Positions 9,081 through 18,468 of a stretch of DNA of 47,794 nucleotides are shown piece after piece (position 1 is the stretch's first letter; each line of letters starts with the position of its first letter). The stretch spans positions 1-47,794 of the forward strand of contig NZ_JAHRIB010000035.1 in assembly GCF_019090165.1 (NCBI RefSeq), read 5' to 3'. The notes below the pieces were generated by a model. That model had not been told where the DNA came from, ran no database searches, and saw nothing but the letters and a program-made list of their open reading frames with translations. Source of the DNA: Streptomyces sp. BV286. Its GTDB lineage: Bacteria; Actinomycetota; Actinomycetes; Streptomycetales; Streptomycetaceae. A program made the position numbers and the translations under genes.

Positions 9081-9833
9081 ATGGCCAAGCTCACTGAGGA
9101 GCAGAAGCGGCAACGAGCCGCCAAGCGTGCTCTGCGCTCGGCCCTCGAAGCCGAAGCGGATGACCGGCGGCGCCGTGAGCGGGATGAGCAGTGGGAGCGA
9201 GAAGGTACACGCCTCAGCTGGGCGGAGTACGTGGCTGGTGAGCCCTGCCGCGGTTGCGGACTGCCCATGACGGATGGGCTGGGGAGCTGGCCACCCCTCC
9301 TGAAGTTGTCCGAGGCGGAGAAGCTCGAATACGAGGAAGCCAACCAGAAGTTCCGGGAGCGGCACGTCGACTGCCGGGACGCCCGGTGGACCGTCAGCGG
9401 TTCTCGGGTAACGCACTGCTGTTTCTGCTGCCCACCACCGCCGATGGGGCCGAAGCAGATGGAGAAGCTCGCCAGGCTGTTCGCTTCCTGGCCCTCACGG
9501 GAGGAACGCACGAAGGACCTCGATAGTTGGGATCTCACTCTCCGTTGCGACCACGTGGTGCCTTACATTCAGCATCGCGAGAACACCCGCGTCTCCGCCC
9601 GCGTCGTCGACTGCCCAGAGTGCGGAGAGCGTCGCGGCGTAGTGAGCAGTGAGCGAGTAGGGCCCGCGTACCGCGATGACGGGACCATCCGTGAGCGGGC
9701 GGCAGCTGATCGGGAGCGGCTCGCCCGGGAACTGGCAGCCGCCGAGGCGAAGCTGACCCGTCAGCAGAAGAACGCGGCGGCAACCCAACAACGCATCGCC
9801 GAGCTCCAGGAAGAGCTCGGCAGTGAGTCTTGA
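9081..9833 (+). CDS. Cysteine-rich putative zinc-binding coiled-coil protein, function unknown
   Basis: Protein of 250 residues that I cannot assign to a named family. Residues 5-45 and 203-246 are highly charged, Ala/Glu/Arg-rich and predicted to form coiled coils. The centre carries several metal-ligand-like clusters: Cys56-x2-Cys59 with His95-x2-Cys98; a CCFCC run at 113-117 followed by four prolines; and Cys156-x-His158 with Cys178-x2-Cys181. These suggest at least two zinc-binding sites. There is no signal peptide or membrane segment. The start at 9081 is favoured because GAGGGG lies just upstream, although the frame is open further 5'. It sits alone between the kinase/DISARM genes and the toxin-antitoxin pair. 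A nucleic-acid-binding or regulatory role in the island is only a guess. Confidence 0.7.
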   Translation: MAKLTEEQKRQRAAKRALRSALEAEADDRRRRERDEQWEREGTRLSWAEYVAGEPCRGCGLPMTDGLGSWPPLLKLSEAEKLEYEEANQKFRERHVDCRDARWTVSGSRVTHCCFCCPPPPMGPKQMEKLARLFASWPSREERTKDLDSWDLTLRCDHVVPYIQHRENTRVSARVVDCPECGERRGVVSSERVGPAYRDDGTIRERAAADRERLARELAAAEAKLTRQQKNAAATQQRIAELQEELGSES

Positions 9834-9920
9834 TGAGACGAAGCGCAGGCAGCGATGCCAGGTCATTCCCCGTATCGATTCCAATGGGTTACCGGCCGGG
9901 AGCCCTCGTGTACCGAGGCG

Positions 9921-10391
9921 TCAGGACTCAGAGGCCGAATCACGTGCCGGCCAGTGCTTCGGCGGGGCGACGGCCGGGTCCGTGATCTGGAGGCGCTTCT
10001 GCCGGGTCGGGTCGATCGACGTCAGAGAGACGAGACGCTGGCCGCTAGCCGCTGCGAGCTCGGACAAGGCGTGAGGAAGGGCCGCGCAGACAGTGGCGAT
10101 CGCCGTGCCCAGACCCACCAAGCCACCGTGCTTGTTGTTCTGGCGGTACTCGATGCGATGCAGGCCCGACTGTGCGATGGCCGCCACTTCGAGTGGCCGG
10201 CTGAGCTGCTTGGTGTCGTTGGTGATGACGACCTCGAAGCCGTCGGCCTTGGCCTTGGCGTACAGCTCAATGTCCTTCGTGCCCGTCCAGCCCTTGAGGT
10301 CGTGGACGTGAACGACTTCATGGGCCTTCAGCAGGATGCGCACGATCTCGGCCATGGGGCGCGGCACGTTCTCGTCGAGCAGCAGTTTCAA
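9921..10391 (-). CDS. DUF5615 PIN-like protein, probable toxin of a toxin-antitoxin pair
   Basis: Protein of 156 residues with the start typical of the DUF5615 (COG4634, Mut7-C/PIN-like) family: KLLLDENVP at residues 2-10 supplies the first acidic residue, followed by HVHDLKGW, a D/E pair (KDIELYAKAKADG) and ITNDTKQL near 76-83. PIN-like proteins of this kind are predicted metal-dependent ribonucleases. The start is a TTG at 10391, overlapping the stop of the upstream DUF433 gene as TTGA, so translation is coupled and the toxin is made second. COG2442/COG4634 neighbours are an established predicted toxin-antitoxin type. The tail after residue 130 (Pro/Ala-rich) is longer than the core fold needs. 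Toxicity itself is not shown by sequence. Confidence 0.8.
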   Translation of the reverse strand: MKLLLDENVPRPMAEIVRILLKAHEVVHVHDLKGWTGTKDIELYAKAKADGFEVVITNDTKQLSRPLEVAAIAQSGLHRIEYRQNNKHGGLVGLGTAIATVCAALPHALSELAAASGQRLVSLTSIDPTRQKRLQITDPAVAPPKHWPARDSASES

Positions 10392-11032
10392 GCGACGACC
10401 TGCCGGGGCTCGCTGCTGCCATAGCTGTCGACGTACTCGCTGAAGTCGGCGGCGTCCCGGGCGGCCTCTGCCGTCACCCCTGGGTAGAACTCACCGATCT
10501 GGTCCGGCGGAATGCCGTCTCTTACGAGGGCAGCGACATCTGACGCCGGGATCCTGGTGCCTTGGATGACCGGTTCTCCGCCGCGGACCGACGCGTCGAC
10601 CGCGACGTGCTCACGGGGAGTGAGCAGAGCGGGAATGCTACGGCCGTCCTTATAGAAGGGCGCGAGAACATCCACCATCTGGTGGATGACCACGTTGCCC
10701 CCCTTGATCAGGTCTACGGCATGGTCGGGTTCAGCCAGATAGATCGTGTCCGGACCCGCGACAAGTTTGTACGAGGAGAGGTGCTTCGACTCGCCGAGAT
10801 CTTCCCGGAGCGTGTTCAGCGCACGGCGGATCTTCTGCAACGAAGCCTCTTCGCGCAGCTGCACACAGATACGGAGTGCGACAACGTCGCGGAACGAGTA
10901 GAGGATCGGCCTCTCACTGGAGATCTCGGGCACGAGCACGGAGCCCTTGGGCCCGGAGGCTCGGCGCCAGTGAGACAGCTGGCGCAGCGTCGCGCCGGAA
11001 AGAGCCGCGGCGAGTTTGGGTTCGTACGACAC
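10388..11032 (-). CDS. DUF433 antitoxin with N-terminal MerR-like domain
   Basis: Protein of 214 residues, predicted antitoxin and autorepressor of the DUF5615 partner. Residues 5-75 (LAAALSGATLRQLSHWRR, then YSFRDVVALRICVQLREE and a helix LQKIRRAL) resemble a MerR-type winged helix-turn-helix. The C-terminal part from about residue 145 is a DUF433 domain: GGEPVIQGTRIPASDVAALV, then GIPPDQIGEFYPGVT. I chose the GTG at 11032 because GGAGG lies 6 bases upstream; an ATG at 11062 would add ten residues without a good site. Its stop overlaps the TTG start of the toxin. The pair reads away from the jet operon, leaving 232 bases between the divergent starts for both promoters. Confidence 0.8.
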   Translation of the reverse strand: MSYEPKLAAALSGATLRQLSHWRRASGPKGSVLVPEISSERPILYSFRDVVALRICVQLREEASLQKIRRALNTLREDLGESKHLSSYKLVAGPDTIYLAEPDHAVDLIKGGNVVIHQMVDVLAPFYKDGRSIPALLTPREHVAVDASVRGGEPVIQGTRIPASDVAALVRDGIPPDQIGEFYPGVTAEAARDAADFSEYVDSYGSSEPRQVVA

Positions 11033-11230
11033 CGCGCGCCTCCTTCCGTCTTTCGCCCCCATCGATATCGGCCTGAACGTACCCCATTCTCCTGGAGGCC
11101 ACTCAGCACAGAAACCGAAGGGCCCACTCAGGGTGAGCCGGGGACGCTGCACGCCCCATGCCGCACACGCCGCTGCCACGGGATTCGCCACAGGCCGGCA
11201 CACGTCCGTGGCATTTTCGGCCACCCACCG

Positions 11231-11250
11231 GCGGCGCCCGTATGCGCCGC
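11231..11250. promoter_or_regulatory. Inverted repeat just upstream of jetA
   Basis: Seven-base arms GCGGCGC and GCGCCGC with a 6-base loop end 14 bases before the jetA ATG. This could be an operator or a 5' leader hairpin that hides the weak ribosome binding site. No good -10/-35 pair is visible by eye; TAACCT at 11252-11257 would give a leaderless message. Confidence 0.35.
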
Positions 11251-11264
11251 GTAACCTCACGGGC

Positions 11265-12893
11265 ATGGGGGCAACAGCATCCGGTGCAGGTCAGGACGCC
11301 GACGAGGAGGCGCGGCGGCGGCTGAACGCGTACACGTACCTCAGCGCGCCCGAGCGGCTGGAGCACGTCGCGATCATGCGGGTCTTCTGCGGAACGCTGC
11401 TGGCGGATCTCGCCGTCCCGGACATCATGGCGAAACTGCGCCAGACCGGTGCTTCCGCCGCGGGACTCGACGCCGACACCCTCACGGTCCGACTGGAACA
11501 GCTGGTCCAGTGGGGAAACCTGCTCCGCAGCAGCCACACGGTGAACGCGTCCAGCATCAGCGAGTACCAGCGTTCCCGCTCGCGCTACCAGCTGTCGAAA
11601 CTGGGCGAACGTATCCAGCGGGACGCCGACGGAGTCCTGGCCGAAGCCGACGCCGCCCGCGAGGTGAGCAACGAACTGCTGGCACTGGTCGAGCGCGGAC
11701 TACGGGAGCTGGCCGACCTCGTGACCGCGCCGGGCGGCGTCGAGCTGCAGGACGGACTGGAGCGGATCAGCACGCTGTTCGTGCAGTTCACCGAGTTCGC
11801 GGACTCCATACGCGACTTCTACGCCTACCTCGGCCAGGTGCTGTCCCGCTACGACCTGGACAGCGCCGAGTACCAGGGCTTCAAGGAGCTACTCCTGGAC
11901 TACGTCGAGGCGATCACGGAGGACGTGGCGTTCCGCGCGCCCCGGATCTCGGCGGCGTTGGACACCCTGTGGCCGCACATCCCGGCTCTGCTGGACCGGC
12001 TGGATTCCCACGCCCAGGGGCTCACCGGGCTCTCGACGCAGGCGCAGGGCGAAAGCCGCCCCGAGGTCCGGATCCAGCGCAGCCGGGGCCGCGAATTCGC
12101 CGACTGGGAGGGCCTGCGCGGCTGGTTCAGCAACACCGACGGCCAGGGCAGCCAGGTCGACCAGCTACGCGACGCCACCCTGCGCGCGTTGCAGTCGCTG
12201 CTCGCCAACGCCAAGCGGATGCTGCGGTCGGCCACCGGGGAGATGTCCCGGCGCAAGGATCTGCTGCGGCTGGCCCGCTGGTTCGACGAAGCGGCGCCGC
12301 GGGACGCACACGACATCGCCGTCGCCGCCTTCGGGCTGTACGGCGCCCGCCATCTGGGCATACCTCCGGCCACCGACGAGGTGGTGCCCGCCTACACAAG
12401 CTGGTGGACCGGTCCGGTGGTCGAGGTGCCGGTGGCCCTGCGCGAAAGAGGGAGCCTGGCCCAGCGTGGCCGGGCCTCAGCGGTGGAGGACCACTCCGCG
12501 CAGAAGCAGCTGCTGAGGGAGGCAGCCCGTCAGCGGGCAGCGGCCAGAGCAGCGGCGGCCGACGAACTGCGCAGTGCGTCCGGCCGGTTCGGCGAGGTAC
12601 GCCTCACGTCAGCCGCGCTCGGCCTGCTCCTGGAGCTGCTGGCTACAGCGCTCGGAAACGCACAGCTCAGCAGGCCCGTCAGCACGGACGGGGAGAGGAC
12701 GGCGGGGTTCGACCTCGACTCGGCCAGCAGTGAAGACGCCGAACTGCGTATCCGCCTCACCGTGCGCCGGACGGCGGGCACGCGAACGGTGCTGTACTCG
12801 GCCGACGGCGACCTGCTGCTGGACGACCTGGAGCTGGACATCGGTCGCACCTCCGCCGCGGTCGGCGGCGAAGCGGAGGCGAGCGTGTCATGA
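11265..12893 (+). CDS. jetA: Wadjet component JetA (DUF2397, TIGR02677 family)
   Basis: Protein of 542 residues, first gene of a four-gene Wadjet cassette. By analogy with characterised Wadjet systems it is the kleisin-like subunit bridging the SMC-like JetC, in a complex that extrudes DNA loops and recognises small closed circles such as plasmids. The N-terminal signature LNAYTYLSAPERLEHVAIMR and long amphipathic helices (residues 100-260) match the DUF2397 family by eye; the C-terminal third holds charged helices and ends in a beta-rich stretch. The ATG at 11265 was chosen because it starts the conserved region; the Shine-Dalgarno match is poor. The stop overlaps jetB as ATGA. The DUF2397/2398/2399 set corresponds to the subtype usually called Wadjet III. 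Confidence 0.87.
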   Translation: MGATASGAGQDADEEARRRLNAYTYLSAPERLEHVAIMRVFCGTLLADLAVPDIMAKLRQTGASAAGLDADTLTVRLEQLVQWGNLLRSSHTVNASSISEYQRSRSRYQLSKLGERIQRDADGVLAEADAAREVSNELLALVERGLRELADLVTAPGGVELQDGLERISTLFVQFTEFADSIRDFYAYLGQVLSRYDLDSAEYQGFKELLLDYVEAITEDVAFRAPRISAALDTLWPHIPALLDRLDSHAQGLTGLSTQAQGESRPEVRIQRSRGREFADWEGLRGWFSNTDGQGSQVDQLRDATLRALQSLLANAKRMLRSATGEMSRRKDLLRLARWFDEAAPRDAHDIAVAAFGLYGARHLGIPPATDEVVPAYTSWWTGPVVEVPVALRERGSLAQRGRASAVEDHSAQKQLLREAARQRAAARAAAADELRSASGRFGEVRLTSAALGLLLELLATALGNAQLSRPVSTDGERTAGFDLDSASSEDAELRIRLTVRRTAGTRTVLYSADGDLLLDDLELDIGRTSAAVGGEAEASVS

Positions 12894-14215
12894 CCCTCCC
12901 CTCGACTCACGACGTAGCCCTGGCAGCCGAGCGCCGCACCGCCGCCCGGCTGCTGCTCGCCCACCCGCTGGTCGCGTCGGACGGCCCTCATGCCGACCTC
13001 TTCCCGCTGATCCGCAGGCACGCCGACTGGCTGGGCAAACGGTTCCAGCAGGTGCTCGGCTACCGCCTGCTGGTCGACAGCTCCTACGCCCGGCTGTTCA
13101 AGGCGGGGCTGGGGGCGGGTTCGGGTCATCGGCTGGAGCGCTCCACCGGCACCCCGTTCACCCCACACACGTACGCCTGCCTCGCGCTGGCCCTGTCCGT
13201 GCTGGTGACCGCGCCCGAGCAGATGCTGCTGTCACACCTGGTCGTCGATATCAGGGCTGCCGCAGCCGACGCCGGGATTGAGCTGGAGGAAACGGGCCGG
13301 GCGGCCGGGAAGCGGACCCTGGTCGCGGCTCTGCGCCAGCTCGTCGACTGGGACGTGCTCATCGAGACCGAGGGCCATGTGGCCGCACTTGCGCAGGAGG
13401 CGGGCGGAGAAGCCCTGATCACGATAGACCGGGAGCTGGCACGCGTGGTCGTCGCCGGCCCGCTCTCCCAGGCACGGAACGGCGCCGACCTGGTCCGGCG
13501 GGCAGCGGACCCGGGCTTCGGCGGACCACGCACCTACGTGCGCCGGATGCTCGTCGAGACACCCGTCGTCCACCTCGACGAGCTGACGGACGCCGAGCGT
13601 GACTGGCTGCGCACCCGGCAGCGCCGGGAGGCCCAGGCTTTCTCCGAACTCCTTGGTCTGGAGATGGAGATCCGTGCCGAGGGCGTGGCGCTGGTGGACC
13701 CCGAGGAAGAACTCACGGATCTGCACCTGCCGGGCACGGGGACCGTCGCACAGGCCGCGCTGCTGCTGGCGGAACGGCTCGTGGAACGCCTTCGGCCGCA
13801 GGAACCGGGGCATCCGGCGACCGGCGGGACACTCATCATCGGGGTGGCCGTCCCGGACGGCCTGGTGGACGAGGTGCTCGCCGAGCTCATCACCGAGTAC
13901 GGGCAGCGCAGCAACTGGCAACGCGGCTACCTGGAAGACCTTCCCTCCCTGCGAGAGGCCGTACTGGACCTGCTGGTCCGCATGCGGCTGATGGCCCGCG
14001 CGGGCCGGCTGCGCGCCGAGGGCAAAGGACTGCCGGAGGGGTACGTCGAAGAGGCGTCGGAAGGACGCACGGTGACCGATGTCCATGGCGCACGGCCCGG
14101 CGGCGACAGCTGGGTGCTGCTGGCCGCAGCGGCTCGCTACGCCACCCAAGTCACGGTGCGCCCGGCCACAGCAGTCGGCAAAGGCACGGACGTTCAAGAG
14201 GAGTTGCCGCTATGA
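12890..14215 (+). CDS. jetB: Wadjet component JetB (DUF2398, TIGR02678 family)
   Basis: Protein of 441 residues, equivalent to the KITE-type winged-helix subunit that binds the kleisin JetA in SMC complexes. Recognised from its opening (ERRTAARLLLAHPLV), the middle ETPVVHLDELTDAERDWLR block and its position between jetA and jetC. It begins with an ATGA overlap with jetA and ends with another with jetC, so the four proteins should be made in fixed ratios. No membrane segment or catalytic motif is visible, as expected for a structural subunit. Length fits the family. Confidence 0.87.
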   Translation: MTLPSTHDVALAAERRTAARLLLAHPLVASDGPHADLFPLIRRHADWLGKRFQQVLGYRLLVDSSYARLFKAGLGAGSGHRLERSTGTPFTPHTYACLALALSVLVTAPEQMLLSHLVVDIRAAAADAGIELEETGRAAGKRTLVAALRQLVDWDVLIETEGHVAALAQEAGGEALITIDRELARVVVAGPLSQARNGADLVRRAADPGFGGPRTYVRRMLVETPVVHLDELTDAERDWLRTRQRREAQAFSELLGLEMEIRAEGVALVDPEEELTDLHLPGTGTVAQAALLLAERLVERLRPQEPGHPATGGTLIIGVAVPDGLVDEVLAELITEYGQRSNWQRGYLEDLPSLREAVLDLLVRMRLMARAGRLRAEGKGLPEGYVEEASEGRTVTDVHGARPGGDSWVLLAAAARYATQVTVRPATAVGKGTDVQEELPL

Positions 14216-17200
14216 CCACCGACGCGCGTGGCCTCGTTCCGCTGCCGCGTTCCGGCGCTGCGACAACCACCGACCCCGCAACGACCACCGGCACCCGCTT
14301 CCGGCTGCACCGGGCAGGCATCCAGAACGTCTGGCAGTACGACGAGCAGGAGTTCTCCTTCGGCGACGGACGGCTGCTGCTGCGCGGCAAGAACGGCGCG
14401 GGCAAGTCCAAGGCCCTGGAGATGCTGCTTCCGTATCTTCTGGACGGCGACTCCCGGGCACTGGACGCGACAGGCACCGGCCGGACCACGCTCGCGTGGC
14501 TGATGCTGGACGGGTTCGAGCAGACCAACCGTCTCGGGTATCTGTGGGTGGAGTTCCGGGGCACGGCCGACGACGGCGGTCACCGCCACCTGACGCTGGG
14601 TGCCGCCATCCGCGCTTCGAAGTCGACGCAGAAGGCGGTGCCGACGTTCTTCGTCACCCCGCTGCGGATCGGTGAGGACCTGCATCTGGTCGAGGCCGGT
14701 AAGCCGCTGCCGGTCGACCGGCTCAAGGAGATCGTCGGCTCCGACAACACGACCGACCGTGCGGTCCAGCACCGCTCACGCGTGGCCCGGGAACTGTTCG
14801 GCATCACCGACGCGACGCGCTACCGCAACCTCACCCAGCTCCTCCATCGGCTGCGGCGCCCGACGGTCGGCGACCGGATCGAACACGGGGGCCTGGTCTC
14901 CCTGCTGAGCGAGACCCTGCCGGGGCTCGACGAGGACGTGGTCGAGAAGGTGGCGCGCAACCTCCACGACCTCGACGCCGTACGGGACGAACTCGGCCGC
15001 CTGGAACGCACCGACGCGGCCTTGCGTACGTTCCTCACCAGTTACCGCGGCTACCTGGCCGGGGTCCTGCGCACCTCCGCCCAGAAGGTGAGCCACGAGC
15101 TGGACGTCCTCGCACATCGGCGCCGGGCGGCCGGAGACGCCGCACAGCGGACGAGCGACCTGAGGACGCAGGAGGAAGAGTCGGAGGGCCGACTGGAGAC
15201 CCTGCGCGAGGAGGAACAGGACGCCCGGACCGACCTGGCCGCCCTGCACGCCAGTCACGCCTACCGCAGCCTGCGCGAATTGTCGGAACGCCGCGGCACG
15301 GTGGAGGCGCTGCACACCGCCGCGGCGGCTGCCTTCACCACCCTGCGCAACGCCCACGACGCGGAGGAGGGCTCGGCGGAGCGGCTGGCCGAAGGCGTCG
15401 AATACCTTGGAAGCCGGCTGGCCGAGCTGGGAACCGAACACCGGGAGTTGCTGACGCAGGCGGAGAAGGCGGGGCTTCCCACCGGCCATCTCGGCGAGGC
15501 GGTGGCTCTGCCACGCACGGTTCTAACCCAGGCCACCGAGACCGAGTTGACGACTCCGGACGGGGAGACGCGTACCGTACGGCACCGGTCGGTGGCCCGC
15601 GTGGACACGGTCACGGCGCAGGAGGGGCTGCGGTCCTGGCAGAACCAGTTGGAGGACGCCGAGGCGGTCGCGAGAAACCGGGCCCGGATGGTTCAGGAGG
15701 TGACCCGCCTCATCTCACGGGCGGACGAGGCCCGGGCCGCGGCGGCTCAGGCCGATGGCGAGCGGGAACGGCTGGAGGGCGAGGCAGAAGACGCCGCCGG
15801 CCATCTCGACGGCAGCCGTGAGAAGGTCGCTGAGGAGAGCGGCGCCTACTCCCGTCAAGTCGCTGAGTGGGCGGCACGCACGCGGAATGCACTGGGTGCC
15901 GACTGCCCGTCGCTTGACGCCGTCCACGCCGTCGTTGGCCTCGAGACTTCTACCGATGCGCCCTTCGCGGACCGCACGCTGCCGCCCGATATCGACAGCC
16001 AGGCGTGGCTGACCGCTCAGGCCGCGTTGGAGCCGTACGGCGAGAAACTCACCGAACGCCGGGACGCCCTGGTACTCGGCGTCAGCCGACTCGGCGAGGA
16101 ACTCGACCGCCTGGCGGAGCAGAAGCGGGACTGGGAGCAACGTACCGACCCCGAGCCACCGGCCCCGCACCATCGCGCCGCCGCGAGGACGCCGGGCAGT
16201 GGAGCCCCTTTCTACCGGCTCGTGGACTTCGCGGACGACCTGGCTCCGGCCGACCGAGCCGGTCTGGAAGGGGCGCTGGAGGCGAGCGGAATCCTGGATG
16301 CGTGGGTGAGTGCGGACGGCGTCCTTCTCAATCCACGCACCCAGGACACCCTTCTCCAGCCGGGTCCCGTGCTATCCGACGGGTCGACTCTCGCCTCGGC
16401 CCTGCGCCCAGCCCCTGAACCGGATTGCGGCGTCACCTCCGAGCAGGTGGGGAGTCTCTTGGCCACCATCGCACTCGCATCGGCAGAGGAGACCTCCGCG
16501 CACAACGCGGTCTTCTACGAAGGCAGTTGGCGTCTGGGCGTACTCAGCGGTCGTCATGACAAGGGCGCCACCGAGTACGTGGGGGCCGCCGTACGCGCCG
16601 AGACTCGGCGACGCATCCTCGCCGAGCTGGAGGAGCGGATCACGCATACGGAACAACAGCTGGCAGATGTCCGCAAGGAACTCGCCGTAGCCGATGCCAT
16701 GCGTCGGGCTCTCACGCTCGCGGAACGGGATTTCCCCAGGGCACGGAATCTCGCGGACGCGTGGAGCAGGACTGAATCAGCCGAGCGGACCCTGCGCGAC
16801 CTGACCGCCAAGGCGACCCGGGCGGCGCGGCTGGCCGAGGAGACACGCGCGCTCGCGGTATCGGCGCGGACCGAGGCGGATGCCACCGCGACCGCCCACG
16901 ACCTGCCCGGCGACCCCGCCTCCCTGGACCGTGTACGCACCGCGCTGGCTGGTCTGCTCAGCGGTATCGGACAATTGCGCAGGGCCGTCAGCGGCACGGG
17001 CGAGCGGCTCGGTACGAACCAGGCCGATGCCGACCGGTACGGACGCGCCCACGAGGATCGCCTGGCCGCGGAAGAGAGCTACCGGGTCCACCTCACCGGC
17101 CTGCGCACCGCCGAGCAGGACCTGCGCACCCGCGAGGAGGCCATCGGGTCGTCCGAGGAGGAGATCCTCTCCCGCGAGCAGGAGACCAAGCAGCGCATCG

Positions 17201-18468
17201 CGAACGCCGTCCAAGCGCTCCCCACGGCACAACGAGCTCGCGACGATTTCCACGACCTGCGCGTGCGCGCGGAAGAGGACGAAAAGCGCCTGCGCGGGAG
17301 CCTGGTGGATCAGGAGACCGCGGTCATCGACGTCGGCAGCGCTCTTCGCGGCGCTCTCAGCCGACCCGAGGTGGTGCGCGGCGCCGGGCTTGACCGGGCT
17401 TCGCTGCCCGAGTACATGTCGGACGATCCCGGCGCGGACGTGCGCAGCCGTCTGCGAGCACTGCGGGCCCTCGCCGACGCCGTGGAACATGCCCTCGGCC
17501 GCCCGAAGGGCGAGGTGTCGGACAGCACCCTGCTCAACCGCCACACCGATCTGCGTGACCAGCTGGCCGGCGGATTCGACGCGCAGCTGGAGGAGCGAGA
17601 CGGGATCAAGGTGTGCCGTCTGGTCGACGACCACGGGTCCCATGACGTCGCGGCCGTGGGCGAGCGGATCGCAGTCCAGGCGGCGGAGGCCCGGGGACGG
17701 CTCACCGAGCGCGAACGCGAAGTGTTCCAGCGGTTCCTGACCGGTGAGCTCGGCGACCACCTCTCGGCACAGGTCATCACCGCAGCGAACCTGGTCGCGG
17801 CTCTCAACGACACCCTGCGGACCGTGCGCACCTCCCACGGCCTCGGTGTCGAGCTGCTGTGGAAGCTGGACGAGGACGTGGACGCGGATGTGCGCGCGGC
17901 CGTCGAGCTGCTGCGCAGTCCGTCGAGCCTCAGGACGCGCGACCAGACCGAGCAGCTGCGCGAGGTGCTGCAACGCCGGATCGAGGACGCCCGCCGTGCC
18001 GACCCGTCAGCCGGTTACGCTGCCCATCTGCGGACCGCGCTGGACTACCGCGACTGGTTCCGCTTCCACACCTTCGTGGTCGAGGACGCGGCTCCGGGCC
18101 GCCGTAGGAAACTGACCGGCCGGACCGGTCTCAGCCAGGGCGAACAACGGGTCCTCTCCTACCTCGTGCTCTTCGCCGCGGCAGCCGCCCACTTCACCAG
18201 CCTCGCCGAGTCGGCACCGCATGCGCCACGGCTGATCCTCCTGGACGACGCCTTCGCCAAGGTCGACGAACCCACCCACGGCCGGCTGGGCCGTATCCTC
18301 GTCGACCTCGATCTCGACTTCGTCCTCACCAGCGAGCGGCTCATGGGCAACTGGCCCGAGGTTCCGTCCCTGCACATATACGAGTGCCTCCGTGATCCCC
18401 ACGTACGCGGGGTGGCCACCCTTCACTACACCTGGAACGGCCGGCACCGACGTCTGGTGTCCGTATGA
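14212..18468 (+). CDS. jetC: Wadjet SMC-like ATPase JetC (TIGR02680 family)
   Basis: Protein of 1,418 residues with SMC/Rad50 layout and the motor of the complex. N-terminal head: Walker A RGKNGAGKS at 58-66. Two long coiled-coil arms (about 290-640 and 790-1060, rich in Glu/Arg/Ala heptads) flank a hinge-like globular segment around 670-790. C-terminal head: ABC signature LSQGEQR starting near 1307 and Walker B LILLDDAF with the acidic pair at 1345-1346, followed by a D-loop-like AKVDE. All ATPase motifs are intact, so the protein looks functional. ATGA overlaps join it to jetB and jetD. Similar ATPases occur in MukB and SbcC, but the neighbours settle the assignment. Confidence 0.9.
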   Translation: MTTDARGLVPLPRSGAATTTDPATTTGTRFRLHRAGIQNVWQYDEQEFSFGDGRLLLRGKNGAGKSKALEMLLPYLLDGDSRALDATGTGRTTLAWLMLDGFEQTNRLGYLWVEFRGTADDGGHRHLTLGAAIRASKSTQKAVPTFFVTPLRIGEDLHLVEAGKPLPVDRLKEIVGSDNTTDRAVQHRSRVARELFGITDATRYRNLTQLLHRLRRPTVGDRIEHGGLVSLLSETLPGLDEDVVEKVARNLHDLDAVRDELGRLERTDAALRTFLTSYRGYLAGVLRTSAQKVSHELDVLAHRRRAAGDAAQRTSDLRTQEEESEGRLETLREEEQDARTDLAALHASHAYRSLRELSERRGTVEALHTAAAAAFTTLRNAHDAEEGSAERLAEGVEYLGSRLAELGTEHRELLTQAEKAGLPTGHLGEAVALPRTVLTQATETELTTPDGETRTVRHRSVARVDTVTAQEGLRSWQNQLEDAEAVARNRARMVQEVTRLISRADEARAAAAQADGERERLEGEAEDAAGHLDGSREKVAEESGAYSRQVAEWAARTRNALGADCPSLDAVHAVVGLETSTDAPFADRTLPPDIDSQAWLTAQAALEPYGEKLTERRDALVLGVSRLGEELDRLAEQKRDWEQRTDPEPPAPHHRAAARTPGSGAPFYRLVDFADDLAPADRAGLEGALEASGILDAWVSADGVLLNPRTQDTLLQPGPVLSDGSTLASALRPAPEPDCGVTSEQVGSLLATIALASAEETSAHNAVFYEGSWRLGVLSGRHDKGATEYVGAAVRAETRRRILAELEERITHTEQQLADVRKELAVADAMRRALTLAERDFPRARNLADAWSRTESAERTLRDLTAKATRAARLAEETRALAVSARTEADATATAHDLPGDPASLDRVRTALAGLLSGIGQLRRAVSGTGERLGTNQADADRYGRAHEDRLAAEESYRVHLTGLRTAEQDLRTREEAIGSSEEEILSREQETKQRIANAVQALPTAQRARDDFHDLRVRAEEDEKRLRGSLVDQETAVIDVGSALRGALSRPEVVRGAGLDRASLPEYMSDDPGADVRSRLRALRALADAVEHALGRPKGEVSDSTLLNRHTDLRDQLAGGFDAQLEERDGIKVCRLVDDHGSHDVAAVGERIAVQAAEARGRLTEREREVFQRFLTGELGDHLSAQVITAANLVAALNDTLRTVRTSHGLGVELLWKLDEDVDADVRAAVELLRSPSSLRTRDQTEQLREVLQRRIEDARRADPSAGYAAHLRTALDYRDWFRFHTFVVEDAAPGRRRKLTGRTGLSQGEQRVLSYLVLFAAAAAHFTSLAESAPHAPRLILLDDAFAKVDEPTHGRLGRILVDLDLDFVLTSERLMGNWPEVPSLHIYECLRDPHVRGVATLHYTWNGRHRRLVSV

